From: Bacteroidota bacterium
GTDB lineage: Bacteria; Bacteroidota; Bacteroidia; Flavobacteriales_D; Crocinitomicaceae
Direction: 5' to 3'
Assembly (NCBI GenBank): GCA_030148165.1
Contig: JASBTZ010000008.1
Coordinates: 186,001 to 250,000, forward strand
Length of the DNA stretch: 64,000 nucleotides
Below are positions 51,594 through 61,346 of the stretch, piece after piece. The translations under genes were made by a program, and so were the position numbers. Position 1 is the first letter of the stretch, and the number at the start of each line of letters is the position of its first letter. Below the pieces are notes generated by a model. It ran no database searches. It saw only the letters and a list, made by a program, of their open reading frames with translations, and was not told the DNA's origin.

Positions 51594-53005
51594 TCATGAA
51601 TGATAAAATTACAATTCACTTTTTAGGTGCTGCTGGCACGGTAACAGGCTCTAAATATCTAATAGACACGGGCGATAAGAAGATCATGGTTGATTGTGGT
51701 TTATTTCAGGGATTGAAAAAATTGCGAGTTCTAAATTGGGACTATTTGCCAGTTAATGTTGAAGAGATTGATGCCGTACTACTGACACACGGTCACATGG
51801 ATCACACAGGCTATTTACCCAAACTTGTAAAGATGGGATTCAACAATTCCATTTTGGGTACATCTCCAACTTTGGACATTGCAGCCATCATTTTGCGGGA
51901 TAGTGCAAAAATTCAGGAAGAGGATGCAGAAAGGGCTAATAAGGAAGGGTTTACCAAACATTCCCCAGCTGAGCCCTTGTATGATCTAATTGATGCCGAA
52001 AAGGCAATTGAACATTTTGAATCTGTTCCTGAAGGAGAATGGATGGATTTGTTCGAGGGCATTAGGGTAAGATTCCAATATAACGGTCATATTGTCGGAG
52101 CCACCTTTATTGAATTAGATATTTACGGGAAACGATTCGTTTTTTCCGGTGACATTGGTAGAAAAGAAGATCTATTGATGCGTCCTCCTAAGAAGCCTGA
52201 AAAGGCTGACGTGTTATTTGTTGAAAGTACGTATGGAAATCGATTACACAAAAAAGAGGATCTTGAAACTAAATTGAAAGACATCATCCTTCACACAGTA
52301 GAAAAGGGTGGGACTTTAATTATACCAAGCTTCGCCGTTGAGCGAACACAAACTTTAATGTACCTGCTGTGGCAATTACGTGAGAAAGGAGAAATCCCGG
52401 CAATCCCGATGATCATGGACAGTCCAATGGGAGCGAACGTTTTGAATGTCTTCCATCAGCATCGTGATTGGCATAAGCTACCAATTGATGATTGCACAAA
52501 AATGTGCCACACATTCCGCATTGTAAAGGACTTTAAAGAAACCTGGGAGGTTATTGGTAACAAAAATCCAAAGATCGTTATTGCTGGTAGCGGTATGATA
52601 AGCGGTGGACGAGTGTTGACTTATCTTCAGCAATACCTTAGAAAACCAGAGACTTCTGTTTTATTAGCTGGATTTCAAGCAGAAGGGACAAGAGGACGAG
52701 CAATGCTCGATGGTGCATCTGAGTTGAAAATTTATGGAAAATACTATGAAGTAAAGGCGGAAGTTTTTAATCTTCAAGTATTATCAGCCCACGCAGATCA
52801 GGTAGAATTACTGGATTGGATGAGCGACATTAAAGTTGAACCAGAACGAATATTCATTACGCATGGTGAGTCTCATTCCGCAGATATGTTCCGAGTCAAA
52901 ATCAAAGACGTATATGGGTGGGATTGTACAATACCTGAATTGTACGAAATTGATGAAATTCCTTTGGAAGAATCTGCTGAAAAGAAAGTGGATCAATCCC
53001 ATTAA
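51590..53005 (+). CDS. Beta-CASP metallo-beta-lactamase-fold RNA-processing-type hydrolase
   Basis: I used the ATG at 51590 (MIMNDKITIHFLGAAGTVTGSKYLI), which overlaps the previous stop by 4 bases. The protein has the metal-binding motif THGHMDHTGYLPKL, the second-site FSGDIGRKEDLL, the beta-CASP domain (ESTYGNRLH ... IPSFAVERTQTLMYLLW) and an RMMBL C-terminal motif (LSAHADQVELLDWM). This is the layout of the YSH1/CPSF-73-like nuclease family (ribonuclease-like). It should be a Zn-dependent phosphodiesterase in the cytoplasm. Similar genes are common beside universal stress and metal genes in bacteria. The substrate is unknown. Confidence 0.9.
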   Translation: MIMNDKITIHFLGAAGTVTGSKYLIDTGDKKIMVDCGLFQGLKKLRVLNWDYLPVNVEEIDAVLLTHGHMDHTGYLPKLVKMGFNNSILGTSPTLDIAAIILRDSAKIQEEDAERANKEGFTKHSPAEPLYDLIDAEKAIEHFESVPEGEWMDLFEGIRVRFQYNGHIVGATFIELDIYGKRFVFSGDIGRKEDLLMRPPKKPEKADVLFVESTYGNRLHKKEDLETKLKDIILHTVEKGGTLIIPSFAVERTQTLMYLLWQLREKGEIPAIPMIMDSPMGANVLNVFHQHRDWHKLPIDDCTKMCHTFRIVKDFKETWEVIGNKNPKIVIAGSGMISGGRVLTYLQQYLRKPETSVLLAGFQAEGTRGRAMLDGASELKIYGKYYEVKAEVFNLQVLSAHADQVELLDWMSDIKVEPERIFITHGESHSADMFRVKIKDVYGWDCTIPELYEIDEIPLEESAEKKVDQSH

Positions 53006-53024
53006 CTTATTGAAGGATAATTCG

Positions 53025-53564
53025 ATGAAGCATAAGGAAATTATTACGAATTGGAATGTTATAACCGGTGGACCTTGCACGGGAAAAACGACGGTTGTGG
53101 AGTTATTAGCATCTAAAGGCTATAAAACAACGATCGAACACGCCAGACATTACATCGACACGCAAAAGATCAAAGGGAAAACGGTTGAAGAAATCAAAGA
53201 AAATAAAGAGCAATTTCAGCGCGGGGTGTTAAATATGCAAATTGAACAGGAGGCAGAACTAGACCCGGGAGACATTGTCTTTTTGGATAGAGCACTCCCT
53301 GATGCGATGGCTTATTATCAATTTTTAGGTCTTGAATATGATGAACGACTGGTTGAACAGTGTAACAAATATTGTTACAATAAGGTGTTTATTCTTGATC
53401 GCTTACCATTGATAAACGACTATGCTCGACTGGAGGATGAAGAAGAACAGATTCGAATTCACAATCTAATTATTTCTGTTTACGAAACATTTCCTTGTCC
53501 GATTGTTCATGTTCCGGTTATACCACCAGATGATCGGGTTAACTTCATACTAGAAAATATTTAA
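53025..53564 (+). CDS. AAA_28-type P-loop ATPase/kinase-like protein
   Basis: I used the ATG at 53025 (MKHKEIITNWNVITGGPCTGKTT). The in-frame ATG at 52836 lies inside the upstream gene and adds a segment of unrelated sequence. The P-loop is GGPCTGKTT (15-23), with TTIEHARHYID as the E-x-x-R motif and DIVFLDRALPDAMAYYQFLG as the Walker B-like DR segment, as in AAA_28/NadR-like kinases. The function is probably phosphotransfer or nucleotide-dependent regulation. It starts 19 bases after the beta-CASP stop and 7 bases before CopB. Confidence 0.8.
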   Translation: MKHKEIITNWNVITGGPCTGKTTVVELLASKGYKTTIEHARHYIDTQKIKGKTVEEIKENKEQFQRGVLNMQIEQEAELDPGDIVFLDRALPDAMAYYQFLGLEYDERLVEQCNKYCYNKVFILDRLPLINDYARLEDEEEQIRIHNLIISVYETFPCPIVHVPVIPPDDRVNFILENI

Positions 53565-53571
53565 TATAAAA

Positions 53572-55617
53572 ATGGATCACGATAAACATAATCACGCAGA
53601 GCACATGGATCATAGTAAAATGAATCATGACATGATGGATCACTCTAGTCATAATCCTCCACACGGACACATGGGGCATGATCATCATAAGATGATGATT
53701 CAAGATTTTAAAAGGCGATTTTGGGTAGCCACTTTGCTGACATTACCCGTATTGCTTTTATCTCCGATGATACAGAGTTGGATCGGTGTTGATTGGAGCT
53801 TTAAGGGTGATAACATCGTTTTGTTTGCTCTTTCAAGTATAATATTCTTTTTTGGAGGATGGCCATTTCTGAAAGGCTTAGGTAGTGAATTAAAAAAGAA
53901 GACCCCTGGAATGATGACCCTGATAGCTATTGCTATTTCAGCGGCCTATTTTTATAGTGTAGCGGTAATTTTTGGATTCGTTGGAAAAACGTTCTTTTGG
54001 GAATTGGCGACTCTTATCGATGTAATGTTGCTTGGGCATTGGTTAGAAATGCGATCAGTTTTAGGTGCAAGTAAGGCATTGGAAGCGTTAGCAGCGTTAA
54101 TGCCTAACGAGGCCAATTTGGTTCACGGAGATCATACGATGAAGGTTAAGGTTAGTGAATTGAAAAAGGACGATATCATTTTAATAAAACCGGGTGAAAA
54201 AGTGCCGGCTGACGGACAGATCATTGAAGGTGAAAGCGATCTGAACGAGAGTATGCTTACAGGTGAAAGTATGCCTGTACGCAAATCAATCGATGAAGAG
54301 GTAATTGGAGGTTCGATAAATGGAAGTGGTGTTATTAAAGTGAAAGTAAAGGGCATTGGTGAAGACACCTATCTATCCAAGGTGATAACGATGGTTCAGT
54401 CTGCACAAAAGCAAAAGTCCAAAACACAACGCTTAGCGGATGTAGCGGCAAAATGGTTAACTGTCATTGCATTGGTTATCGGTTTCGGAACATTTTTTAC
54501 GTGGCTTGCCATGGGCAAAGAACTTTCCTTCGCGTTGGAAAGAATGGTTACTGTGATGGTAATTTGCTGTCCACATGCATTAGGGTTGGCTGTTCCATTG
54601 GTAGCAGCTATATCGACTAGTATATCTGCTAAAAATGGACTCTTAATTAGAAATAGAACTGCATTTGAAAGCGCACGCAAAATTTCTACCATCGTATTTG
54701 ATAAGACCGGAACACTAACAAAGGGTTCTCACGAAGTGACGAGAATTGTTGTTTTGGATCCAAGTTATACAGAAGAAACTCTTTTAAAAACCGCAACTGC
54801 TGTGGAAAGTCAATCAGAACATCATATTTCCAAGGGGCTGGTAAGGAAGATGAAGGAACGAAATCTTGAATACCCAGCTGTATCTGATTTCAAATATCAC
54901 GCAGGAGTTGGTGTCAGTGGTATTGTTGAAGGAAAGAAAGTGCAGGCAGGAGGTTATGTATTATTAAAGAATCTCAATATTGATGCTCCGGATGATGCAG
55001 ACGAATCTGTAGAAACGAAAATATTCACCATAGTAGAAGGTAAACTTATCGGTTACATCACTTTTGCTGATCAAATCAGAGAAAGCTCGTATGGCGCAAT
55101 AAAAGTACTTCAGGATAAAGGAATCAAGTGTTCTTTATTAACCGGAGATAACATGAAGGTTGCTCAATCTGTAGCAGCTGAATTACACCTGGACAATTAT
55201 ATGGCGGAAGTTCTACCTGATCAGAAACAGAATAAAATCAAAGAACTTCAGGAGAAAGGTGAATTTGTTGCGATGACCGGTGATGGTGTCAATGATGCAC
55301 CTGCACTTGCACAATCAAACGTAGGAATTGCTATTGGTTCCGGAACTGATGTTGCTGCAGAGACAGCGGATATTGTATTGGTAGATAGTGACCCTAAAGA
55401 CATTGCCAATTTGATCCTATTTGGAAGAGCCACCTACCGTAAAATGGTTCAAAACCTTGTTTGGGCAACTGGTTATAATCTAGTCGCCTTGCCTCTTGCC
55501 ACGGGTTTTATTCCGGGATTAATGATCAGTCCTGCGTTTGGTGCGGCATTAATGGCTGTGAGTACAATTATTTGTGCGGTTAATGCACAGTTATTAAAAT
55601 CCAGTATGACCACATAA
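53572..55617 (+). CDS. copB: CopB-type copper-translocating P-type ATPase
   Basis: The 681-residue protein starts with a His/Met-rich cytoplasmic segment (HDKHNHAEHMDHSKMNHD). It then shows P1B transmembrane helices, the TGES-like motif (MLTGESMPV), the ion-site motif CPH in ICCPHALGLA (C333-P334-H335), DKTGTLTKG (Asp377) and GDGVNDAPAL. CPH instead of CPC marks the CopB subgroup, which exports Cu(II)/Cu(I)/Ag(I). It moves metal from cytoplasm to periplasm, where the RND pump encoded upstream takes over. The Na/K-type transporter gene begins directly at its stop. Confidence 0.92.
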   Translation: MDHDKHNHAEHMDHSKMNHDMMDHSSHNPPHGHMGHDHHKMMIQDFKRRFWVATLLTLPVLLLSPMIQSWIGVDWSFKGDNIVLFALSSIIFFFGGWPFLKGLGSELKKKTPGMMTLIAIAISAAYFYSVAVIFGFVGKTFFWELATLIDVMLLGHWLEMRSVLGASKALEALAALMPNEANLVHGDHTMKVKVSELKKDDIILIKPGEKVPADGQIIEGESDLNESMLTGESMPVRKSIDEEVIGGSINGSGVIKVKVKGIGEDTYLSKVITMVQSAQKQKSKTQRLADVAAKWLTVIALVIGFGTFFTWLAMGKELSFALERMVTVMVICCPHALGLAVPLVAAISTSISAKNGLLIRNRTAFESARKISTIVFDKTGTLTKGSHEVTRIVVLDPSYTEETLLKTATAVESQSEHHISKGLVRKMKERNLEYPAVSDFKYHAGVGVSGIVEGKKVQAGGYVLLKNLNIDAPDDADESVETKIFTIVEGKLIGYITFADQIRESSYGAIKVLQDKGIKCSLLTGDNMKVAQSVAAELHLDNYMAEVLPDQKQNKIKELQEKGEFVAMTGDGVNDAPALAQSNVGIAIGSGTDVAAETADIVLVDSDPKDIANLILFGRATYRKMVQNLVWATGYNLVALPLATGFIPGLMISPAFGAALMAVSTIICAVNAQLLKSSMTT

Positions 55618-57354
55618 ATGGAGTACGTTAGAAAGAGTTTTAATTTTCTAAATCTACTTGTTTCTATCTCTGTCATAGTTACGCTTATTTGGTGGCATGG
55701 ATTTATCTATCAGCCGCACAAATTAAATCCTCATATTCTCTACCTCAATGCTTGCTTTGGATTTTATCTACTTCAATTTGCGTTTCGAGGGTATATATCA
55801 GGAGATTTTAGTGCTTATCTGACACGATATCGAGGTGAATTTCTTTTATTCATCCTGCTCATTATTGAGTGGATACTAACATTGACTACAGATTTTTCAT
55901 TAATCAAACTTCTTTCCGACTCGACCGATCTTGAAAATCATGATCATCTGTACATGCTGATACTTCATGTATGGCTTTTAATCTTTGTTGGAATCGAACT
56001 TGGAAAGGCTACTAGTCGAAACACCATTTGGAAGTTGTCACCTCCAATTCTATTTATACTATCTTTTTTGGTGATCATCATTGTTGGAAGCTCTTTACTT
56101 ATGCTTCCTGAAATGACGATAAATAAGCAAGGTTTATCTTTTCAGGATGCACTTTTCACTTCAATAAGCGCGAATTGTGTTACAGGATTAACAGTAGTCG
56201 ATACTGCAACCTATTTTTCAATGAAAGGTAAGGTCCTAATCTTGATTCTAATACAATTAGGTGGACTAAATATAATTGCCTTTGCAACTTATTTCATTTC
56301 ATTCTTTCGGAAGAGTGTGCAGGGTACAAGAAATGTTTCAGCGTTAAAAGAATTGCTGCATACTGATCAACTTGAAGATACCAAGCAAATGGTCAAAATG
56401 GTAATCGTTACCACATTAATCATAGAATTTATAGGTGCCATTGTTCTTTACAATCAATGGGGTGATATTGAATTTTCTAATGGCGCTGAGAAAATGTTTT
56501 TTTCAATATTCCATTCAGTGTCCGCTTTTAATAATGCTGGATTTACTCTGTTTACTGATGGTTTTACCAATCCACTTCTTGATCAATCATTCAATATTCA
56601 TCTTACGATTGCAATACTGGTTATACTTGGTGGGCTAGGTTTTACGGTTCTATCCGATTCGTACGGAACCATAAGAAACAGATTTCGAATTAAGTTAGAA
56701 CTACAAAGTAAAATTGCATTGAATAGTAGTCTGGTGCTTCTGTTCATTGGTATGACCTTATTTTATTCGATTGAAAGTGGAAATACCTTGAATAACGAAT
56801 CATATTCTGGAAACTTAATTACCTCATTTTTTCAATCCGTAACAGCAAGAACAGCTGGGTTTAACACGGTTCCTTTTGAAGAGGTGAGCTTAGCAGGATT
56901 AATCCTAATTATGGTTTTAATGTTTATTGGAGCATCCTCAGGATCAACTGGAGGTGGAATTAAAACATCTACATTTACGGTGATTCTATTTGCGATAATA
57001 AAAAGAAGGCAACGACTTAGCAACTATGGAAACTCGTTCTTGACAATGGTTCTCGTCAAAAAAGCTCTTTACATTTGTATTTATTCATTGGGAGTGATTT
57101 CAGTTTCCATTTTTATACTCTACATGGTAGAACCCGATAAACAATTAGTTGATTTATGCTTTGAAGAGATATCGGCGTTTGGAACAGTTGGACTTTCAAC
57201 AAGTATTACTCCTGACCTCTCAATAGCAGGTAAAAGTGTGATAATGATAAGTATGTTCATTGGTCGTATAGGACCTCTGGCATTGGCATATTCTTTAATA
57301 CGAACAGTAAAACCTATTGACAATAAAGCGGAAAGTGGTTTGATGTTAGGGTAA
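55618..57354 (+). CDS. TrkH-family potassium/cation uptake protein
   Basis: The 578-residue protein has about 10 membrane helices and the repeated selectivity-loop region of TrkH/KtrB. These include SISANCVTGLTVVDTAT, SVSAFNNAGFTLFTDGF, ARTAGFNTVPFEEV with SSGSTGGGIKTSTF, and EEISAFGTVGLST. It transports K+ (or Na+) across the inner membrane. The usual cytoplasmic TrkA/KtrA partner is not in the window. It starts immediately after the CopB stop codon (TAA then ATG), so it ends the long metal/stress operon. The N-terminal ~150 residues form additional membrane segments. Confidence 0.9.
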   Translation: MEYVRKSFNFLNLLVSISVIVTLIWWHGFIYQPHKLNPHILYLNACFGFYLLQFAFRGYISGDFSAYLTRYRGEFLLFILLIIEWILTLTTDFSLIKLLSDSTDLENHDHLYMLILHVWLLIFVGIELGKATSRNTIWKLSPPILFILSFLVIIIVGSSLLMLPEMTINKQGLSFQDALFTSISANCVTGLTVVDTATYFSMKGKVLILILIQLGGLNIIAFATYFISFFRKSVQGTRNVSALKELLHTDQLEDTKQMVKMVIVTTLIIEFIGAIVLYNQWGDIEFSNGAEKMFFSIFHSVSAFNNAGFTLFTDGFTNPLLDQSFNIHLTIAILVILGGLGFTVLSDSYGTIRNRFRIKLELQSKIALNSSLVLLFIGMTLFYSIESGNTLNNESYSGNLITSFFQSVTARTAGFNTVPFEEVSLAGLILIMVLMFIGASSGSTGGGIKTSTFTVILFAIIKRRQRLSNYGNSFLTMVLVKKALYICIYSLGVISVSIFILYMVEPDKQLVDLCFEEISAFGTVGLSTSITPDLSIAGKSVIMISMFIGRIGPLALAYSLIRTVKPIDNKAESGLMLG

Positions 57355-57458
57355 CTACTAAATATTCAGGTTTTTAGGAATACAATAAATGATGCCATTC
57401 TGATTTTATCAACTGATTGTAGTTGAGTACATTGAGGCGAACCTTATAAATAAATATT

Positions 57459-59498
57459 ATGCAAAAAATCGGACTATTTTTAATAGCAATTCTTACCTCC
57501 GCAATTTCATTTTCACAATGCTCAGTTGGAGAAGTAGAAGTAACAATGGTTGTTAATACTGATGATTATGGATACGAAGGATACTGGCAATTAATCCCTA
57601 CAGGTAATGCCTGTGGTACAGGAACAATCGCTGAAGGTGGTAACACCGCTGTTGGATGTAGTGGAGCAGGACTTCAAAACCAAACACCTGGAGGCTATGC
57701 GAATAACCAAACGTTTAATGAAGGACCGTGGTGTTTACTGGATGGTCAGCAGTATGATCTGGTTTACACTGATGACTGGGGAGATGGTGGTTTTACTTTC
57801 GAAATTTATGTGAATGGTTATCAAATAGAGACATTCGATGGTATCGGTTTGGGTGCTACATTTACCTTTACTGCACAAGAACCACCAGCATATGACCTAA
57901 GCGTGTTCAAATCCAATCTGTACAGTTATGTCGAAATTGGAAATTATAATTTGAATGCACATGTATTTAATGGAGGAACTACTACAATTACATCTTATGA
58001 TCTTAATTATACTGTAAATGGCGGTGCTATAAATACACATAACGTAACTGGAACTAGTCTGGCTAATTACATGGATGAAGATGTTGCACATAGCATTCCT
58101 CTCAATATTCCTACGAACGGTGTCTATACTGTGAAAATATGGGCTGATAACCTCAATTCAGGTAATGCAGATCTTTACAATTTAAATGATACACTTATAG
58201 TTTATGTTGAAGCAGGGCCAGGAAGGCCGAATTACCTTGACGGATATATTAACGCTTCTGTGACTATCGATCAAGTGGCAAGCTCAGCAAACTCTGTAAA
58301 TGATCCTACAGATCTTGATTTTCATCCGGTGCTTACGAATAAGGAACTTTGGGTGATTAATCGTGGAACAGAAAATAGTGGAGGTAGTACAGTTACAATT
58401 TATGATGCTGGAGAACCAACACAAACATCAGTATATAAGCAAGATGGCAATGCTTGGCATTTTATGTCGTTACCAACAGGACTAGCATTTAGTAGAAACG
58501 GAAATTGGGCAAGTTCACCGGGTGTATACGACGCCAATCATAATGGTGGGGCGGCATTTACAGGCCCGTCTCTTTGGTCAAGTAATATGGGGATTTATGC
58601 ACAACCTTCAGGTGGAAATGGAAGTCACTTGGATATGCTTCATTTAAGCCCCTATTCTCAAGGGATTGCATCCGAAGATGATAACGTGTTTTGGGTGACG
58701 GATGGCTATACCAACGATATTGTACGATATGATTTTGCGGAAGATCATGGACCAGGTAATTCATTCCATGGTGATGCTATTGTTCACAGATTTTCGGATG
58801 ATGCAATTGCAAAGGATCCAAACAACGTGATTGTTAGTCATCTTGTTTTAGATAAGGACAAACAGTGGTTATATGTTGTAGATCACGGTGGACAACGTGT
58901 TTTTAGAATTGATATTACAACAGGGGCTGATATGGGTGGTACTCCAAACTATCCAATGAATGAACCCATTGCTGAGTATGCAGAATACACCGGATATACA
59001 CAAGAATTGGTAGTGAGTGGATTAGATAAGCCAGCAGGAATCGATGTGATCGAGGATAGAATGATCGTGAGTGAGTATCAAACAGGTGAAATTATTATTT
59101 ATGATATATCTACAATTCCCGCAGTTGAATTGGAAAGAATTAGTACAGGGTTGAACAGTGTACAGGGGATTAAAATAGGACCAGATGGAAGAATTTGGTT
59201 CGTTGATGGAAATTCGGATGGTGTATATAAGATAGAGACTGCTGACCTTAATGTCAATGAATTATCTGTAGACATCAATGTTTATCCAAATCCAAATGCA
59301 GGTTCTTTCATGGTGCACACAGGAACTTTGATTGAAGGAATTATTGAAGTAAGAGATGTGAATGGCAAATTGTTGAAAGAGATCGAAATTGATGGTGATT
59401 CTTCTGAAGTAAAACTGGACGTTGAATCAGGAATCTATTTTGTTTCGATATCTACTGAAAAGGGAAGGTCTTCAGTTAAAAAGATTTACGTGAAATAA
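57459..59498 (+). CDS. T9SS-exported beta-propeller protein
   Basis: The 679 residues comprise a signal peptide (MQKIGLFLIAILTSAISFSQC), an N-terminal beta domain with a Gly/Asn-rich segment (YTDDWGDGGFTFEIYVNG), and a domain with CARDB-like strands (~150-260). An NHL/SMP-30-type propeller follows, with NELWVINRGT, WLYVVDHGGQRVFRID and MIVSEYQTGEIIIYDIS. A type IX sorting domain ends the protein (YPNPNAGSFMV ... ESGIYFVSISTEKGRSSVKKIYVK). It is therefore transported to the cell surface. It stands alone and is followed by a clear terminator. The role is unknown. Confidence 0.87.
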   Translation: MQKIGLFLIAILTSAISFSQCSVGEVEVTMVVNTDDYGYEGYWQLIPTGNACGTGTIAEGGNTAVGCSGAGLQNQTPGGYANNQTFNEGPWCLLDGQQYDLVYTDDWGDGGFTFEIYVNGYQIETFDGIGLGATFTFTAQEPPAYDLSVFKSNLYSYVEIGNYNLNAHVFNGGTTTITSYDLNYTVNGGAINTHNVTGTSLANYMDEDVAHSIPLNIPTNGVYTVKIWADNLNSGNADLYNLNDTLIVYVEAGPGRPNYLDGYINASVTIDQVASSANSVNDPTDLDFHPVLTNKELWVINRGTENSGGSTVTIYDAGEPTQTSVYKQDGNAWHFMSLPTGLAFSRNGNWASSPGVYDANHNGGAAFTGPSLWSSNMGIYAQPSGGNGSHLDMLHLSPYSQGIASEDDNVFWVTDGYTNDIVRYDFAEDHGPGNSFHGDAIVHRFSDDAIAKDPNNVIVSHLVLDKDKQWLYVVDHGGQRVFRIDITTGADMGGTPNYPMNEPIAEYAEYTGYTQELVVSGLDKPAGIDVIEDRMIVSEYQTGEIIIYDISTIPAVELERISTGLNSVQGIKIGPDGRIWFVDGNSDGVYKIETADLNVNELSVDINVYPNPNAGSFMVHTGTLIEGIIEVRDVNGKLLKEIEIDGDSSEVKLDVESGIYFVSISTEKGRSSVKKIYVK

Positions 59499-59517
59499 TA
59501 AACTAGAAAATGAAGAT

Positions 59518-59550
59518 AAAGGCGGTTCTATTTGAGAATCGCCTTTTTTT
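59518..59550 (+). terminator. Rho-independent terminator after the propeller gene
   Basis: AGGCGGTTCT pairs with AGAATCGCCTT (59520-59545 region), with one G-U pair and a 5-base loop, followed by seven T. A strong terminator. Confidence 0.85.
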
Positions 59551-59710
59551 GATATTTAATTTATTTTGTCAGTCACAACTTTTTAAAGGCAATCGTGAAC
59601 GCGGAAATCAAAAACGATTTTCCTTTCATAATTGGAATAATGAACATAGTCACAAGAAAAGTTAGATGACACTAACAAATTTTATTAGATTTACATTCAA
59701 ATCGTTTATA

Positions 59711-60907
59711 ATGTTTAAAATTCAACTGTTTTTACTGCTAGCTTTCTCCATGATTGTTGTGATTCTAGGGTGCGATAAAATAATGCCCAATGCACCTGAA
59801 GATTTTGAAGTCCTTGATGGGCCAATCGAAGGATTGACTCAGGAAGAATTGAATAGGTTTGGAAAAGGTGACGAGGCTTTTGGTGAAGTGTTTACTTCGG
59901 AGAATGGTTTAGGACCAATTTTCGTAGCCAACCAATGTGCCAGTTGTCATGCTGGTGATGGTAAAGGGACACCATTTGTTCAGTTTACAAGATTTGGTCA
60001 AAGTGACTCAACGGGAAATCAATTTTTGAATTTTGGTGGACCCCAATTACAACATAAGGCATTACCGGGGTACTCGCCAGAAGTCTTACCAGGTGGAGCA
60101 CCTTCTACAATGTTAATCGCGCCTGCAGTATCGGGTCTAGGTTATTTGGATGCAGTTGAAGACGCATTTCTCATTGCACTATCGGATCCGAATGATGCTA
60201 ACGGAGATGGAATTAGCGGTAGGCCACATTATAATAATGTTCCATCTTATGTGATTTTTAGACCAAATTCTATAGAATCCAATGGAAAATATATCTGTCG
60301 ATTTGGCAAGAAGGGTGCAGCGTACGATTTATTGCACCAGACATCCGGGGCATACAATCAAGATATGGGGATCACTTCTTTATTCGAACCTATTGATCCA
60401 TATACCGGATTAGAAGTTGACCCTGAAGTTAGCATTGAAACCATTAATAATGTAGTTTTTTATTTGAAAACCCTTAAAGCTCCAATTCAACGCGATGTGA
60501 ATGATCCAGATGTGATCGCTGGAAAAAACTTATTTAACCAGATCGATTGTGCGAAATGTCATACACCTACCTTACAAACAGGATATTCGCCGATAAGCGT
60601 TCTTTCATATCAAGAATTTTCACCTTATACCGATCTTCTTTTACATGATATGGGTCCAGAGTTGGACGATGGATACACTGAGGGGTTCGCTCTGACTTCC
60701 GAATGGAAAACACCTGCACTTTGGGGGTTGGGCTTATCAAAGGATTCACAAGGCGGTGTTTATTATCTTATGCATGATGGCAGGGCGTTGAGTATCGAAC
60801 AAGCTATTGAACTGCATGGAGGTGAAGCCAGTAATTCAAGGTCACTTTACAACCAATTATCCCCGACGGAAAAGCTACAATTACTGAGGTTTCTAGAATC
60901 ATTGTAG
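59711..60907 (+). CDS. Diheme oxidoreductase (DUF1111-like) lipoprotein
   Basis: I chose the ATG at 59711 because it yields a lipoprotein signal (MFKIQLFLLLAFSMIVVILGC, Cys21); the in-frame ATG at 59666 adds 15 residues. Two c-type heme sites are visible: NQCASCHAGDG (C76, H80) and IDCAKCHTPT (C280). The sequence around them (GLGPIFVANQC, GEASNSRSLYNQLSP) fits the di-heme oxidoreductase family (DHOR/DUF1111), often linked to electron transfer or peroxidase-like reactions. It begins a group with a Rieske protein and a porin, and the Rieske gene starts after one base. Confidence 0.87.
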   Translation: MFKIQLFLLLAFSMIVVILGCDKIMPNAPEDFEVLDGPIEGLTQEELNRFGKGDEAFGEVFTSENGLGPIFVANQCASCHAGDGKGTPFVQFTRFGQSDSTGNQFLNFGGPQLQHKALPGYSPEVLPGGAPSTMLIAPAVSGLGYLDAVEDAFLIALSDPNDANGDGISGRPHYNNVPSYVIFRPNSIESNGKYICRFGKKGAAYDLLHQTSGAYNQDMGITSLFEPIDPYTGLEVDPEVSIETINNVVFYLKTLKAPIQRDVNDPDVIAGKNLFNQIDCAKCHTPTLQTGYSPISVLSYQEFSPYTDLLLHDMGPELDDGYTEGFALTSEWKTPALWGLGLSKDSQGGVYYLMHDGRALSIEQAIELHGGEASNSRSLYNQLSPTEKLQLLRFLESL

Positions 60908-60908
60908 G

Positions 60909-61346
60909 ATGAGAAGAAGAGAATTTATTAAGACTTGTTGTTTCGGAACAGGCGCAGTATTAATTGCGAGTAGCGCACAATCTTGCGGGATTAATTATTA
61001 TGCAAATTATACGCGATCAAACTCTAATTTGATAGTTCCAAAATCGGAGTTTTGGAAATTTAAAAATGACAAGAAAATTAATCGATCCTTTGTACTTCTG
61101 GATGGTGGACAAGAAGGTTTTCCGATTTGTCTGCAAAAAATCGGTGATGATAATTACCTCGCTTCTTTATTGAAATGCACACATCGCGGATGTGAATTAA
61201 ATGTAGGAGGAGGAATTTATTCTTGTCCATGTCATGGAAGTGAATTCTCATTAAACGGGGAAGTTTTAGAGGGACCAGCTGACACTAATTTAAAAACATA
61301 TCAAACAAAAACTGATGATAAAAATGTTTTCATACTCAACGCTTAA
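60909..61346 (+). CDS. Rieske [2Fe-2S] protein
   Basis: The 145-residue protein has a twin-arginine-like signal (MRRREFIKTCCFGTGAVLIASSAQ), with a possible lipobox Cys at SAQSC. The Rieske motifs are CTHRGC (C90, H92) and CPCHGSEF (C106, H109). Export in folded form would fit the Tat signal. It is probably an electron-transfer subunit in the periplasm, with the diheme protein and porin encoded on either side. Its end overlaps the porin start, so the three genes are co-transcribed. Confidence 0.88.
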   Translation: MRRREFIKTCCFGTGAVLIASSAQSCGINYYANYTRSNSNLIVPKSEFWKFKNDKKINRSFVLLDGGQEGFPICLQKIGDDNYLASLLKCTHRGCELNVGGGIYSCPCHGSEFSLNGEVLEGPADTNLKTYQTKTDDKNVFILNA

